Shown: positions 10,663 through 21,958 of the stretch, piece by piece | Layout of the letters: every line of letters begins with the position of its first letter | How positions within the stretch are numbered: position 1 is the stretch's first letter | Assembly (NCBI GenBank): GCA_039602395.1 | Contig: JBCNJP010000010.1 | Location: forward strand, 38,387,874-38,451,873 | Direction: 5' to 3' | Length of the DNA: 64,000 nucleotides | Origin: Deinandra increscens subsp. villosa | Lineage: Eukaryota; Streptophyta; Magnoliopsida; Asterales; Asteraceae | Notes under the pieces: model-generated | The model's input: only the letters and a program-made list of their open reading frames with translations | Databases searched by the model: none | What the model was told of the DNA's origin: nothing | Translations under genes and position numbers: made by a program

Positions 10663-11839
10663 TCTTTTTTTTAATTGCTCAATTTTAACTAAGATTACCA
10701 ATGAGCGTCATCAGAGGCATTCTTTGCGAGATACTAACCCCAAAATCATACGTGAGTATTTTACCCGCGAGATCCAAGACATCCTCAGAGGCACTCACCA
10801 CGGGATACTATCCTTTGTTTGTACATGAGTATTTTGTCCCTTCACTCTAAAAATATTAACCAATTTATTACCTAATATGCTCATGATGGAAAAATGGGGT
10901 GCCACCGCATTTGTGTGCCAGGCTATTCTAAGGACATAGAAATATCTAGCCTAAAGTGGTCTCGTTCCTCCTAATCATTAGTTTCAGTATTCCTATCACT
11001 CCTACAACGGGAACCCACTAACATGCTGATTACTTACATATTTATACAACAAATAAACACAATGTGGATAATTAAGCCTTACAAAGTCAGCTGGGCCTAC
11101 CAATACATCACTAACCAAGAGTGTTTTCAACTCTTAATTATATTTATATTTATCATTTAAGCACAAAATTAGAAAACCAATCCTGATTGTACTATCACTT
11201 CCCATTTAATTGCAGCCAGATTCTTGAACATTTTTGAACAATTTTTCAAATTTTTTTTTGACTTTTGATTATTTTTAAACACACTAAAATAAAAAACAAG
11301 ACGCAAGTACAAAAATAATAAAAAGACGCAAGGCTTCCCATCCCCACACTTGAACGACACATTGTCCCAAATATGAGATGAGAATAAAATAAAATAGAAA
11401 TAAACAATAAACACCCACGACCGATAAAAATAAAAATGCAACGAAAATTAAAATACGAAAAGAAAAATTTGAACAAACTCCCCTGATTATTGATTTGAAT
11501 GAGTGGCAGGCGAGCTCGTATGCGCATGTCCTCCATTGAATCTCATAAGTATCCCAATGCGCTTATATCATCAAGCCTGCACAACATAAACAAAAACACA
11601 CTCGACAAGAAACAAAAATTAATCACGAAAAAGTAAATATAAATAAGAACAAAAATAAAATACAAAAAACTGAAACGGCTCACCTGGAACTCGGACTCTT
11701 CCAACACAATTTCATCATCTTGAATCAACCGAATTTCCTGCAAACACTGAAAAACACAAAACTAAAACGCACAAAAACACGAAATTACACAAATCAACTA
11801 AATTTACAAACTTTACATCCCGGGCACTATGCATTCAGC

Positions 11840-12409
11840 TTAAAACAAATACACTAACCAACCTCCCATGTCACCATCCGGATGTTTTGCCTTCACATCT
11901 CTTAGCACAACCTGACCGGTAACTGCCCGGTTTCTAGTCTCCAAGTTTCCTATCAATTTCCTAAATAACAAACTATAAAGCCTGGTAGGATCTTCTAGCT
12001 CCAACAACTCTTTAACTTTCCAGTGCTTAGAACTACCGGGAACAAATCTAATTTTACCTAGAAAGCTCATCTTCGGGTCATTTTCACATTCAACAACCAC
12101 TAACCTTCCCACACTTGGACTAAACTCTATATCATCATTCAAAGCAACTAAGTCTCTAAGTGTGGTCTTTCTCCCCTCAGTCTTAACCACTAAAATTCTC
12201 TCCGCACTCACTAAACCACCGGATTCTCCTAGCGAGTCACCAATATCAATTTGTTCAACTAAAGCATCTAAACCCCCAGAATCCTCCTCACACTTAACCT
12301 TAACCACTACATATTCCTCCTCTAACCTTGTATGAACCACCAAATCCGCTCCACACACATAATCAACACAACGATCCACACAAGATATCAAAGAATTAAT
12401 AAAATACAT
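11840..12409 (-). CDS. Unrecognised 189-aa ORF of the non-autonomous LTR element, copy 2
   Basis: Same length and frame as the ORF at 7611-8180. Three residues differ (Leu to Val in the FxPGSSKHW region, Ser to His before PDGDMGG, and Phe to Leu at the C-terminus). It is the first ORF after the PBS at 12627-12644. No family recognised. The near identity is explained by recent tandem duplication and is not by itself evidence of selection. Confidence 0.5.
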   Translation of the reverse strand: MYFINSLISCVDRCVDYVCGADLVVHTRLEEEYVVVKVKCEEDSGGLDALVEQIDIGDSLGESGGLVSAERILVVKTEGRKTTLRDLVALNDDIEFSPSVGRLVVVECENDPKMSFLGKIRFVPGSSKHWKVKELLELEDPTRLYSLLFRKLIGNLETRNRAVTGQVVLRDVKAKHPDGDMGGWLVYLF

Positions 12410-12626
12410 AGTGGCAAAAAATTCAGATGATTCTTATGAGCAAGTATGTGGAATAAACTAAAGGAAATTAACTACTAAAAATTAAAAACTAAAAATCTAG
12501 GAAAAATAAAAATGCAAATACAAAAATTCTAGACTCGGAAAAAATAAACCTAAGGAAACCTAGACACAAAAACGAAAAAGACTCAAATTTCCTAACCAAC
12601 CTAGTTAATCTTGCTATTGCCAAGTG

Positions 12627-12644
12627 TCCCCGGCAACGGCGCCA
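12627..12644 (-). other. Primer binding site, tRNA-Asp type (second copy)
   Basis: Same 18 bases as at 8398-8415, again 7 nt from the LTR start at 12652. Confidence 0.85.
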
Positions 12645-12651
12645 AATAACT

Positions 12652-12996
12652 TGATGTGTTCGGAACTACACCTAAAAATAGTAAAAATATCCTAGACCTA
12701 AACCTAGACCTAGACACACCTACTTTTACCAAAACTCCTAAAACTAGACCGAACCTAAGGGAAGTGTACCTATCGGTGACAGTATAGCTACAGAAGCCCG
12801 TATATTGAACCCTAAGGACACTACGAAGCTAGACTCTAACCTAGGACTCTATGAACAGGAAAATTTGAGTGAATTGGTTTTTGAACTGATTTAACTAAAT
12901 AACTAAATTAACTAATTAGACTAATTAACTAACAACCGACAACTGAGAAAACCTTAGGAAAAATCATAGTAGAGACGAGTATCACGTAGACCTGGA
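12652..12996 (-). repeat. LTR 3, truncated
   Basis: Matches the first 345 bp or so of LTR 2 (8423-8767), then jumps at CTGGAATC into the ORF region of the internal sequence (TCTTAGCACAACC). The two parent sequences share only about ATC at the join, so this is a microhomology deletion junction within the array. Confidence 0.85.
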
Positions 12997-13414
12997 ATCT
13001 CTTAGCACAACCTGACCGGTGACTGCCCGGTTTCTAGTCTCCAAGTTTCCTACCAATTTCCTAAATAAGAAACTATAAAGCCTGGTAGGATCTTCTAGCT
13101 CCAACAACTCTTTAACTTTCCAGTGCTTAAACCTACCGGGAAGAAATCTAATATTACCTAGAAAGCTCATCTTCGGGTCATTTTCACATTCAACAACCAC
13201 TAACCTTCCCACACATGGACTAAACTCTATATCATCATTCAAAGCAACTAAGTCTCTAAGTGTGGTCTTTCTCCCCTCAGTCTCAACCACTACAATTCTC
13301 TCTGCACTCACTAAACCACCGGATTCTCCTAGCGAGTCACCAATATCAATTTGTTCAACTAAAGCATCTAAACCCCCAGAATCCTCCTCACACTTAACCT
13401 TAACCACTACATAT
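12997..13414 (-). pseudogene. Third, fragmentary copy of the unknown ORF
   Basis: Homologous to the ORFs at 7611-8180 and 11840-12409 from GQVVLRD back to about the EEYVVVKVKCEE block. Its C-terminus is cut by the deletion junction near 12996 and its N-terminus by the copia LTR that starts at 13415. It is more diverged than copies 1 and 2, with changes such as Leu to Val and Lys to Glu near SAERI and Ser to Cys before VGRLV. Confidence 0.75.
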
Positions 13415-14069
13415 TGTAGGGATATGATCACGTATTAATAACCGTTTGTACGGAAAATATTTAAGCCTACGGGGTTACACGTCTCGACATTAATGTATTT
13501 GTATTAATTAATTAGTTAATTAATATTTATCACGAACATTTAACGAGGTTTCGTTAAAAACTGACAGTTAACTGTTAACAGGGGTGTTAGTTGTAATTAG
13601 AGAGAGTTGTAATTGGATTACAATTGAGAGAAGGGTTTGGATAGGGCCTCTAGGCCGAATTCGGCTAGGGCTCCTATGCCAATCCTTAACTTGTTTTCAA
13701 AGTCTTTTAAACCTATAAATAGACTCTCTGGGTTTAAGGTTTAGTTGCTGCATTTATCTGATAAAAGTGCAAACCCTAATCTCTCTCTTTCTCTCTAATT
13801 TTCGGCAACAAGAAAGAACCCTAGGGGTTTCAATTTTTTGTGTGGTTCGACCAAGCCATCTTCATCAAGAGGAGTTCGTGATGAGTACTAGCATACGTAC
13901 ATCGGTGTGTCATGTGTACGATCGTAGAGGGATTTACTTCAAATCCTAGAAGATCTTCTCTTGCCGAGCTAAAAAGGTACACATTATCTATCTGGTTAGT
14001 TAGATTAATTCATAGGAAAAATATCCGTTGCGTACTCGTGTTTTTGATAATTAGTTATATAACCCAACA
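13415..14069 (+). repeat. 5' LTR of copia-1 (655 bp)
   Basis: Begins TGTAGGGATATG and ends AACCCAACA, immediately followed by a tRNA-Met-type PBS (14070-14085, TGGTATCACGAGCC, one extra base relative to the usual TGGTATCAGAGC). It interrupts the third unknown-ORF copy at CATAT. A TATAAATA box lies at 13714-13721. No 3' LTR of this element is in the window. Confidence 0.85.
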
Positions 14070-14164
14070 GTGGTATCACGAGCCACCTATGATTTTAATT
14101 AATTACCGGGGAATAAAACTTGGAAGGGGGGTAACCAAATCAAGATTCTAGCTTTTCGATCCAC

Positions 14165-14640
14165 TTAAAATCGTGTTTTACAATTAGAAAATGTTTCGCA
14201 ATTTGTAAAAACGAAAAACACTAATCCTGATCGAAAACCGGTTCTCGACCCGTGGCTTGGTTCCCAAAACGAAAACCGGATATCGACCCGTCGCTGCTTT
14301 CCGATCGGAAACCCTTGTTTTCCAATCGAAAACCACACTTTTCGATCCAAAATCCTTGTTCTCGATCGTAAATATGTTTCCGATCGAGTTCAATTCATAA
14401 ACTGTTTACGGCCCGGTCGAAAAGTACCGATCGGAAACCCTGTTTCCGGATCGTAAACCCCATTCCGATCGGAAACCCTTGTTTTCCGATCGGAAACCCA
14501 TGTTGGATCGGAAAACCCGTGTTTCGATCGTAAACCATAACCGAAAAGTGATGTTCTCGATCGGAAACCCTGATTCCGATCAAAAACTATATAATGGATC
14601 GAAAACCTCTAGCCGAATCGGAAACCCTAATTTTAGGTCT
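14165..14640 (+). repeat. Tandem-repeat leader of copia-1
   Basis: Many degenerate copies of CGATCGGAAACCC with spacers such as TTGTTTTC, placed between the PBS and gag. The segment from 14640 to 15700 is AT-rich untranslated leader with nothing further recognised. Confidence 0.8.
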
Positions 14641-15705
14641 AAAATTCGATTCTTGTGATCTAAAATTAAGAACCCAAGTTTTTGTTATTTGATAATCAAC
14701 GTGTTGTACCTTTATTTAAAATGTTAAAAAGAAGTAAAAACCATGAAGTTTCATGCAAATCGTTTATGGTTATTACTTATATCGAAGAGGATTAAAATTA
14801 AAATTATATTAGATAATTAGAAACCCTAAGATTATGTGATTATTGTGATAATTGTGACATAATAAAAGGTTTTAATGCAAATTTGTTTTATGAAAATCGA
14901 AATTTGCTTAAATAACTATTGAAATATGATTTTGTTTATAAAATAAAATTTGTGTCCTAAAACTCAAAAGAAACACCGGCTCACCCATTTGAACACACTC
15001 TAAGAGAGGTATAAGTTGGGTCGCCATGCTTCCCTAAAGTGGGTAGGTTTTTAATTGCAAAGTGCAAACCTCACCCCTACGCTTCTTTGTGTGTTGCAAA
15101 TGGAGCTACCGAGCTCTTTTGATTTGGAAGACAAACTAAGAATTTTATAAACACATTATGTGGTGAAGGTGTGCATGAACCTTCACACATAACATTTTTT
15201 ATCACACATCATAATTGTTTTGACCCAAACCAAACTTAAGTCTTTGCCATCCACCTTGAAAAGGACACTTGTGGATGTCATCTTACTCATTGGTACACAA
15301 TGGTAATATGGCATTTACATGGCAAATTCCCACTCATTGGTACACAATGGTGGACAATTTGTGCGTTCTTAGTTGGACGACTTAAAGCGAGCTAGGCGGT
15401 GAGACCCTTGGCCCGTGGCAAAAGATGGGATGAAACATGACTACAAATTACTTGGTGCAAGATTCACAAGTATTATTTGTAGGTCCCATAAAATCTAGGA
15501 ATTGTACTTGGAGTACAATTATTGATCGTCACTTACCTTTTGAATGCATCATTTCTAGCAGATCAACTGATGAAATGATGGCATGTCGATTGGATCCTAG
15601 CCTTAATAAACTTAATTGTTTAAAGTGTTTAAACATTGGGTAATTAAATTTATTAAGGAAAAGATTATCGAAAATGCTGATTTTTGAACTTAATCTGTTT
15701 TGTAG

Positions 15706-16690
15706 ATGGCAACAAACCCTCCTCAAAACAATGTTGGTCATGCTTTTCGTCAAATGTTTGAAAGATAAAAGCTGAATGGATCTAACTTCAATGACTGGTA
15801 CCGTCAACTGAGGATTGTCCTTAGAGTTGAACGAAGGACCGATGTCCTTGAAAATCATTAGCCGACCGAGCCAGCTGCTAATGCTTCTGATCAAGAGAAA
15901 GCGTTCTACAATGCAGAGTATAGCAGATACGATGAGGTTGCTTGCATGATGATCTCGAGTATGACTCCCGATCTTCAGAAGCAATACGAATTTTATACAC
16001 CTTGTGATATGATCAAAGAGCTAAAGAAGATGTATGAAAAATAAGCTGGTGTTGAATTGTTCGACCTAGTTGTGGAACTCCACGACTTGAAGCTTGAAAC
16101 TGGTAAATCGGTAAGTAGTCATGTGCTCAAGATGAAGAGCTACTTTGACAAATTGGAATCGCTCAATTATGGGTATAATCAGGCTGTGGCAGTTGGCATG
16201 ATCCTCAAATCTCTTACGAAGGATTTTGAGGGTTTTGTGTGCAACTACAACATGCATAGTATGACTAAGACTATACCTGAGCTTCATGCTATGCTTGTCG
16301 AGTATGAAAAAACGATTCCTAAGAAGGCCACTGAAACACCCCAGGTTCTTATGATCAAAGGGGGAAAGATCCAAAAGGCTAAACGACCGCAAAGGGCAAG
16401 AATGATGGTAAAGGAAAAGGCAAGGCAGTTGCGTTTGTTCCTAAAACCAAGCAAACCCCTCCGGCCGCAAAAGAGCATCCGGCTAAAGACCAGATCTGTC
16501 ACCATTGTGGTGAAGTTGGACACTGGAAGAGGAACTGTCCTACCTATCTAGCTGAGTTGATGAAGAAGAGAAAGAATACTAGCGGGGCTAGTACTTCAGG
16601 TATCTTCACAATTGAATTATTTTCCTTTCCTAAGTGTGATTCATGGGTGTATGACACCGGCTGTGGAACTCACATCTGTAATTCGTTACA
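15706..16690 (+). pseudogene. copia-1 gag and start of protease, broken
   Basis: Ty1/copia Gag (UBN2-type capsid) from the ATG at 15706. The frame contains LNGSNFNDWYRQLRIVL, YDEVACMMISSMTPDLQ, LHDLKLETGKSVSSHVLKM and LTKDFEGFVCNYNMHSM. A zinc knuckle ICHHCGEVGHWKRNC lies near 16495-16540, followed by the protease start WVYDTGCGTHIC near 16648. In-frame stops at the start of Gag (TAA and TAG near 15768 and 15859, TAA near 16042) and a frameshift near 16390 kill it. The reading frame ends at 16692, where the copia-2 LTR is inserted, so integrase, RT and RNase H are absent here. Confidence 0.9.
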
Positions 16691-16692
16691 GG

Positions 16693-17091
16693 TGTAGGGC
16701 TATATTTATGTAAGGCATGAACATTAGTGTTAGGCTTAGTTTTGGGCTTAGGTTAGTTTAATTGATAGGCCATGTGGGCCATTTAGTTGTTTATGATTGG
16801 GCTAAACCTGTTTATGATTGGCCTTGTTTGTTTTATGAGGTGGTATAAATACCACCTCATGTTTTCGATTATGGCAAGCATTTGATATTGTTGTTCACGA
16901 TTTCTTCAAGAGAGTTCTGGTTTACGATCAGCCTTTCATTGCTTCAATAGTACCCGATTTCATTCAAGACTTCATCTATCTCATAGATCTAGTCTATTCT
17001 TCTACTATTTGTTCTTGAATCGATCTTATACGAGGTTTCCGCACTCGTGTTTGATTAGATATCGTGTGTTTGGGAGATTTCCGGACCTACA
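16693..17091 (+). repeat. 5' LTR of copia-2 (399 bp)
   Basis: Begins TGTAGGGCTATATT and ends GACCTACA, then ATTGGTATCAGAGCC, a tRNA-Met-type PBS (17092-17106). Inserted in the protease region of copia-1. The TATA box sits inside a perfect palindrome at 16835-16860. Confidence 0.88.
16835..16860 (+). promoter_or_regulatory. Palindromic TATA box of copia-2 LTR
   Basis: TATAAATA (16844-16851) lies at the exact centre of a perfect inverted repeat with 12-bp arms, ATGAGGTGGTAT and ATACCACCTCAT, separated only by AA. Confidence 0.8.
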
Positions 17092-17159
17092 ATTGGTATC
17101 AGAGCCAAGAATCTTAGATTCGAGGCTCTCACGATATTGATTCAAGAGTTTCCTGGGTT

Positions 17160-17650
17160 TTAGTTCGTGTTTGTTGAAGATTTGGAGGATTTCTGCGTGT
17201 TTACGACTGCATTTCTGGGTTTTCTGTGTGTTTACGATCGTGCTTGTTGAAGATCTTCATCATCAGCGAGTTTACGACATCAAGTTTGGGTTTTTTAGGC
17301 GTTTACGACTTCAAGATCACACCTTTAAGTGTTTACGATTCGTACAGTGCGAGTTTACGATTTTACTTGATCGTATTCGGTGTTTACGATTTGGCCTTAT
17401 CGGAAACACGGAGTCGCAATCGTGTTTACGATCAACTTGGATCGTAATCGGAGTTTACGATTAACTCTAATCGGTATCGTGTGTTTACGAGTTACGGAGT
17501 CGTAATCGTGAGTCGTAATCGTAGTTTACGATATTTTCTATCGGATTCAGTGTTTGCGATTTGATTGGATCGTAATCAGGTGTTCTCGATCGTAATTAGG
17601 CCTTTACGATCGTAATCGGGTTGCTTTTATCGTAATCTCATATTTTGGAC
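17160..17650 (+). repeat. Repeat-rich leader of copia-2
   Basis: Between the PBS and the gag start there are about 18 degenerate copies of GTTTACGAT with ATCGTAATCG words. The palindrome TTTACGATCGTAA is the recurring core. No gene is supported in this stretch. Confidence 0.8.
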
Positions 17651-17687
17651 TTTTGGACGTTAGTTTTAAGTTTCCTAAGCTATCAGG

Positions 17688-19682
17688 ATGGATTTTGAAC
17701 CAAGTATGTATCAGAAGTTGGACTTCGAGATTGGCTCTATCACTCGTCCACCTAGACTCACTTCGGCGGATAACTTTTTGGAGTGGAAGTACAGGTTTGA
17801 AAACCATTTGAAGAGTGTTGACTTGAGATTGTGGAGAGCGGTAATTAATGGACCACACATACCTACTCATGGAGAAGGAGCTAAAGCAGGAAAGGCTAAG
17901 ACTGAAGAAGAGTTTGAAGATGAGGACTGGGAAAGGTGTAACAAGGCTGAGAGGGCGTTTGCAATTATGACCATGGCACTAACACCGGAAATTGCTCAAG
18001 GATTTAAGCATTGCAAGACGGCGAAGGAACTCTGGAATGCATTGATTGTTGCCTATGAGGGAAATCTGGACATTAAGGCAAGTCGAAAGCAAATGTTGAA
18101 GCAGAAATTCAATTTGTTCAACCATATCCAAGGTGAATCGTTTGAAGCGCAAGTGCAAAGATTTGTATCTCTGATGGCAGAAATGTCAAGTTATGGTGTG
18201 GAGCCGGATTTGGAAGACAAGAATTTGAAGCTGCTGAACAGTTTACCAAAGTCATGGAACACCAATATCTCAATCATTAAGGACAACAACAAATTGAGTG
18301 AGCTGTCTCTTGATGAAATGATCAACAAGTTCAAGTCCAAGCTTATTGATGACAAGCAACGAGAGTTGAATCACATAAGCTCTCTTAGTTTGGCTGGGAA
18401 ACTGAATCAAGCTTTGTTGTCGGAAGAAGTAGATGTGAAGCAGAAAGGAAAGTCTGTTGGAGGTGGATCAAGTTCTGTGACTAAAGCGAATGCATCTCCC
18501 TGTGATGAATATGGGCATTTTGCAAGAGAGTGTAGCAAGCCAAGGAAGAAGAAAGCAGAGATAAAGAAACCAGCTGATGGGAAGGCAAAGGCAGAGACAA
18601 GCGCATTGATAGTACAGGAAGGAGGAGGATATGACTGGACCTCCCAAATGAAGGATCTGAGCCTGACACATGCTATGATGACTGCTATGGATGACGATGA
18701 TGAGGAAGAGCATGCTTTTGTTGTTACTGAAGATGAACCTGAGGAGAATGAAGCTATGGCAGCTGACCACACCAAGGTATGTTCTAACCCTGTTTGTGAT
18801 CGTATAATTACTGGTCCTAGACAATTTTGCAAAAATTTTCAATTAGAATTGTTTGAGGTAAAATGTGAAAGAAGCTCATTTAAGGGTAGGTGGCAAAAGA
18901 ACGAAGAAAAGGTTAAAGCCCAGAAATTAGACATAGTGAAATACAAGAAACTTGCAACTGAGAATGCTTATCTGTATGACAATGCTAAGTTAGAAATAGC
19001 AGAACTTACTAAGCAAATAGATGAACTTAAGCATAAAAACAATGAGTTGCAGGTTAAGCTTGATATAAATCTTATGAGAAGCAAAAGAATGTTACAGGCT
19101 AGTAAATCTCTGGACACATGCATTACTGAGGTTAGAATGGGTAAGGACAAAGGTGGAATAGGAATTAGCTTTGCAAACAAGAACGTTGTTCCTCAAGATA
19201 AAACCAGAGATGTAATAGGAATGATTTTAGAGGAGGATCAGATAGATAGATCTGCATCGGAAATGCATGAGGAAGGACCTCCTTTAGATAGTGTCTTGGT
19301 TGGAGTGAAGCCTTTGACAGAAGAGGAAATGGAAAATGAAAAACATATGACTTATGGGTTGGGTAATAAGGATAGAGTGATGACAGACGCGTGTGAAGCG
19401 GTACCATCAAATACTTCTCTGAATAACTGTGTGAGCTCTTCTGATGTATCTATTTATTGTGCAGATGAAGTAGAAATCAAAGACATTTCGAAGAAGGATG
19501 CCGAATGTCAGAGAGTGGAAGAGAGTCACGTGTCTAGTAGTTCTAGTAGCTCTAGTTTATGTTTACCTAAGGATGATGTAATGGCACTTGTGTCAGAACT
19601 AGAGACATCCAAGTCAAAACAAGTAGTTGCGTCGTTGTTAAAAAATGTTTCTGAATCAAATGAAAAAAGTGTCTGGTTTTAA
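17688..19682 (+). pseudogene. copia-2 Gag, N-terminal and central part
   Basis: An open frame of 664 codons starting MDFEPSMYQKLDFEIGS. The capsid-type UBN2 region covers about residues 25-240 (FLEWKYRFENHL, CKTAKELWNAL, LPKSWNTNISIIKDN). The zinc knuckle near residue 275 reads SPCDEYGHFARECS, so the first Cys of CCHC is displaced. An acidic linker and a coiled-coil region with VCSNPVCDR follow (about residues 365-470). The frame then runs into a stop at 19680 after a one-base shift; the true continuation is in the frame that starts at 19645. The length is large for copia Gag because of the coiled-coil insertion. Confidence 0.9.
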
Positions 19683-20619
19683 AATTCGTGTGCCTAACAC
19701 AAAAATAGGTCGTGAGACTAAGCCCAAAGACTTTGTTGCTTATCCTCAGGTTGTGTCAGCTTTTAATAGAACAAACAAATCTAAATCGGAACAATTTTGT
19801 TTAATTACACAATCTGATAAGGATAAACAACGTGTTATACACAAATGGGATGATAAGCCAGAGTGGAAGTCGTCTTACCCAAGACGTTCGTACCTCTGTA
19901 GTCATGTCAATGGGCCTAGACTCATGAATTGCTTTCAATGTGGAAAGCCAGGACATTTTGCAGCTAACTGTGTGAATAGACCTTACCAACCATACTATCC
20001 GCAAAACCCACGGACTAGTATGTTGGAGAGAATGATGACATGAGAAAAGAAAAAACAAAAGCAGAAGCAACAAGCTGTGTTTCAGGGGAAGCAGTGTTTT
20101 GAACCAATGAAGACTGAACAGTCTAAGGTTTCAAACGCAAAGGCACCTGTGACAAAGCCTGTTGTTGATAAGTGGAATGTGACCAGAACTCCAAAACAAA
20201 CTTATGTATCTAAAGGAGTTTACCACAAGATAAAACCAGAATTTGTTGAAAAACAAGTGGCTAAAGTAAAAAGAGCTAATCAACCTAATGGCAAAGCGAA
20301 AGCCGAGCAACAGGTTGTGAAACAAAAAGGTGTCACTCAAACAAAACAACTTGTGTATACTAAACTGAAACTTGAGTGGACACCGGTTAAAAAGCCAACT
20401 GGTAAAAAGGTCATTTCACCACAAAAGAAACCTGTGACTGTGAACAATTCAACAACTGTGTTGAAACCAGAGAAAACCACCTCATGGAAACCAAAAGTCA
20501 ACATTCAAAATGAGAATGTGTCTGGATCAAAGTCTGAAATGATTCTTCAATTAGTTAACTACATTGATGCAAAAGGTGTGCCCAGATCTGTTATGGCCTG
20601 GGTACCTGGATCTCACTAA
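19645..20619 (+). pseudogene. copia-2 Gag C-terminal part
   Basis: Continues Gag in the next frame. It contains an intact CCHC knuckle CFQCGKPGHFAANC (about 19930-19972) followed by NRPYQPYYPQNP, then a Lys-rich basic tail (KPVTVNNSTTVLKPEKT). A TGA at 20041 interrupts the frame, and a TAA at 20617 ends it just before the protease. The second knuckle is canonical, unlike the first. Confidence 0.85.
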
Positions 20620-20631
20620 TTTCTGATTCTT

Positions 20632-21371
20632 GTAGGGACAGCCAAGAAGATCTATCAACAATCTCTGGTACGTTGATAGTGGTTGCTCCCGCCACATGAC
20701 CGAAGATCTGTCCCTTTTGGAAGATGTAGAGGATTTCGATGGTGGAGGAGTTTCATTTGCAGGTGGTGTGGGTGGTAGAATTAGCAAGAAAGGAGTTGTG
20801 AGAAGTGGAAATTTGTCCTTTTCTGACGTACACTATGTGGAGGAACTGTCTCACAGTTTGCTGAGTGTTTCTCAGATCTGTGACAAAGACTATTCTGTGA
20901 TGTTCAATCGAAAGGAATGCATTATTTTGAAGCCAGGCGTGAAGATTCCCGAGGAGTGCATACTGATGCGTACTCCAAGACGTTCAAACTCATATCTTCT
21001 CAACATGGGCAATCCTCCAACGTCAGAAGAAGCATGCCTCATCTCAAAACAAAACGAAAATTTGGCTATGTTGTGGCATCGTCGTCTGGGGCATGCAAAT
21101 ATGAAGAATTTGACCAAGCTCGCAAAGGGAGAGCATGTCAGAAAGCTGCCCATCAAAGCCTTCTCATCTGTGGAAAAATGCGTGGCATGTGCGAAGGGGA
21201 AGCAGCACAAGTTGCCACACCGCCCGAAGATAGCAAATTCTATGTCATCAGTTCTACAACTTCTATACATGGACTTATTTGGGCCTATGCAAGTTCAGGG
21301 CATCAGCAAATTCTCCTACTGTCTCGTGATTGTGGACGACTACTCTCGTTTTACTTGGGTCTATTTTTTGT
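20632..21371 (+). pseudogene. copia-2 protease and truncated integrase
   Basis: The protease begins with LWYVDSGCSRHMTEDLSLL (20659-), the copia DSG active site. The GAG-pre-integrase block follows with LWHRRLGHANMKNLTKL, and the HHCC zinc region with CVACAKGKQHK. The integrase core keeps YMDLFGPMQV and VDDYSRFTWVYF (first Asp region), then meets a TAA (about 21371). The next frame carries only ENQLNKK before joining reverse transcriptase, so most of the integrase core with the remaining catalytic Asp and Glu is deleted. Confidence 0.9.
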
Positions 21372-21958
21372 AAAACAAGTATGAAACTCCGGCCCTAGTG
21401 AAACAGTTTGTCACACTCATAGAGAATCAACTGAACAAGAAGGATGACACGGGAATCATTGTGAGAAACAAGGCGAGGTTAATAGTACAAGATCACAGGA
21501 AAGTTTACGGGATTGACTATGACGAGGTATACGCTCCGGTAGCGAGATTGGAAGCAATTCGGATCTTTCTGGTTGTGGCATCGTATCTCAATTTTACAGT
21601 CCATCAGATGGATGTGAAGACTGCCTTTCTGTATGCAGAGATGAACGAAGAAGTTTATGTAACCCAACCACCAGGGTTCATAGATGAAGAAAATCCAGAT
21701 CATGTTTATCTACTGGATAAGGCCTTGTACGGTTTGCATCAAGCTCCTCGTACCTGGTATGAAACGTTGTCCAATCACCTGGTGGAGAATGGATATACAA
21801 GAGGAGTTGTTGATCAAACTTTGTTTAGGAAGAGGGTGAATGAGGACATAATCATGGTGCAAGTGTATGTAGATGACATCATCTACGGTTCAACAAACGA
21901 GGAATTGTGCACCGAATTTGAGGAGATTATGAAGAAAAAGTTTGAAATGAGCGATTAG
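21372..21958 (+). pseudogene. copia-2 reverse transcriptase
   Basis: The frame opens in an integrase remnant, then RT: RNKARLIVQDH, DYDEVYAPVARLEAIR, HQMDVKTAFLYAEMNEEVYV (first catalytic Asp), LYGLHQAPRTWYETL and VYVDDIIYGST (YVDD box). It ends at an in-frame TAG at 21956, just before the conserved GEMSFFL block. Key RT residues survive, but the stop and the upstream deletion make it non-functional. Confidence 0.92.

Larger units (their letters stand above)
10172..12651 (-). mobile_element. Internal region 2 of the tandem non-autonomous LTR element (2,480 bp, uninterrupted)
   Basis: Matches internal region 1 with the CACTA element removed. It runs from the PPT (10172-10186) to the tRNA-Asp PBS (12627-12644) and carries the second copy of the unknown ORF. 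Apart from that ORF it is AT-rich and holds no recognised retroelement domain. It gives the empty-site sequence that proves the CACTA insertion. Confidence 0.9.

Noticed and set aside
14220..14620. Regular CGATCGGAAACCC repeats that resemble a CRISPR array
   Set aside because: Units are degenerate, spacers are not unique 30-mers, and the stretch lies in a plant copia leader.
17171..17464. Plus-strand frames in the copia-2 leader
   Set aside because: They are translations of the GTTTACGAT repeats with no protein character.
18407..18842. Minus-strand frames opposite copia-2 Gag
   Set aside because: They are antisense shadows of a clear plus-strand Gag.
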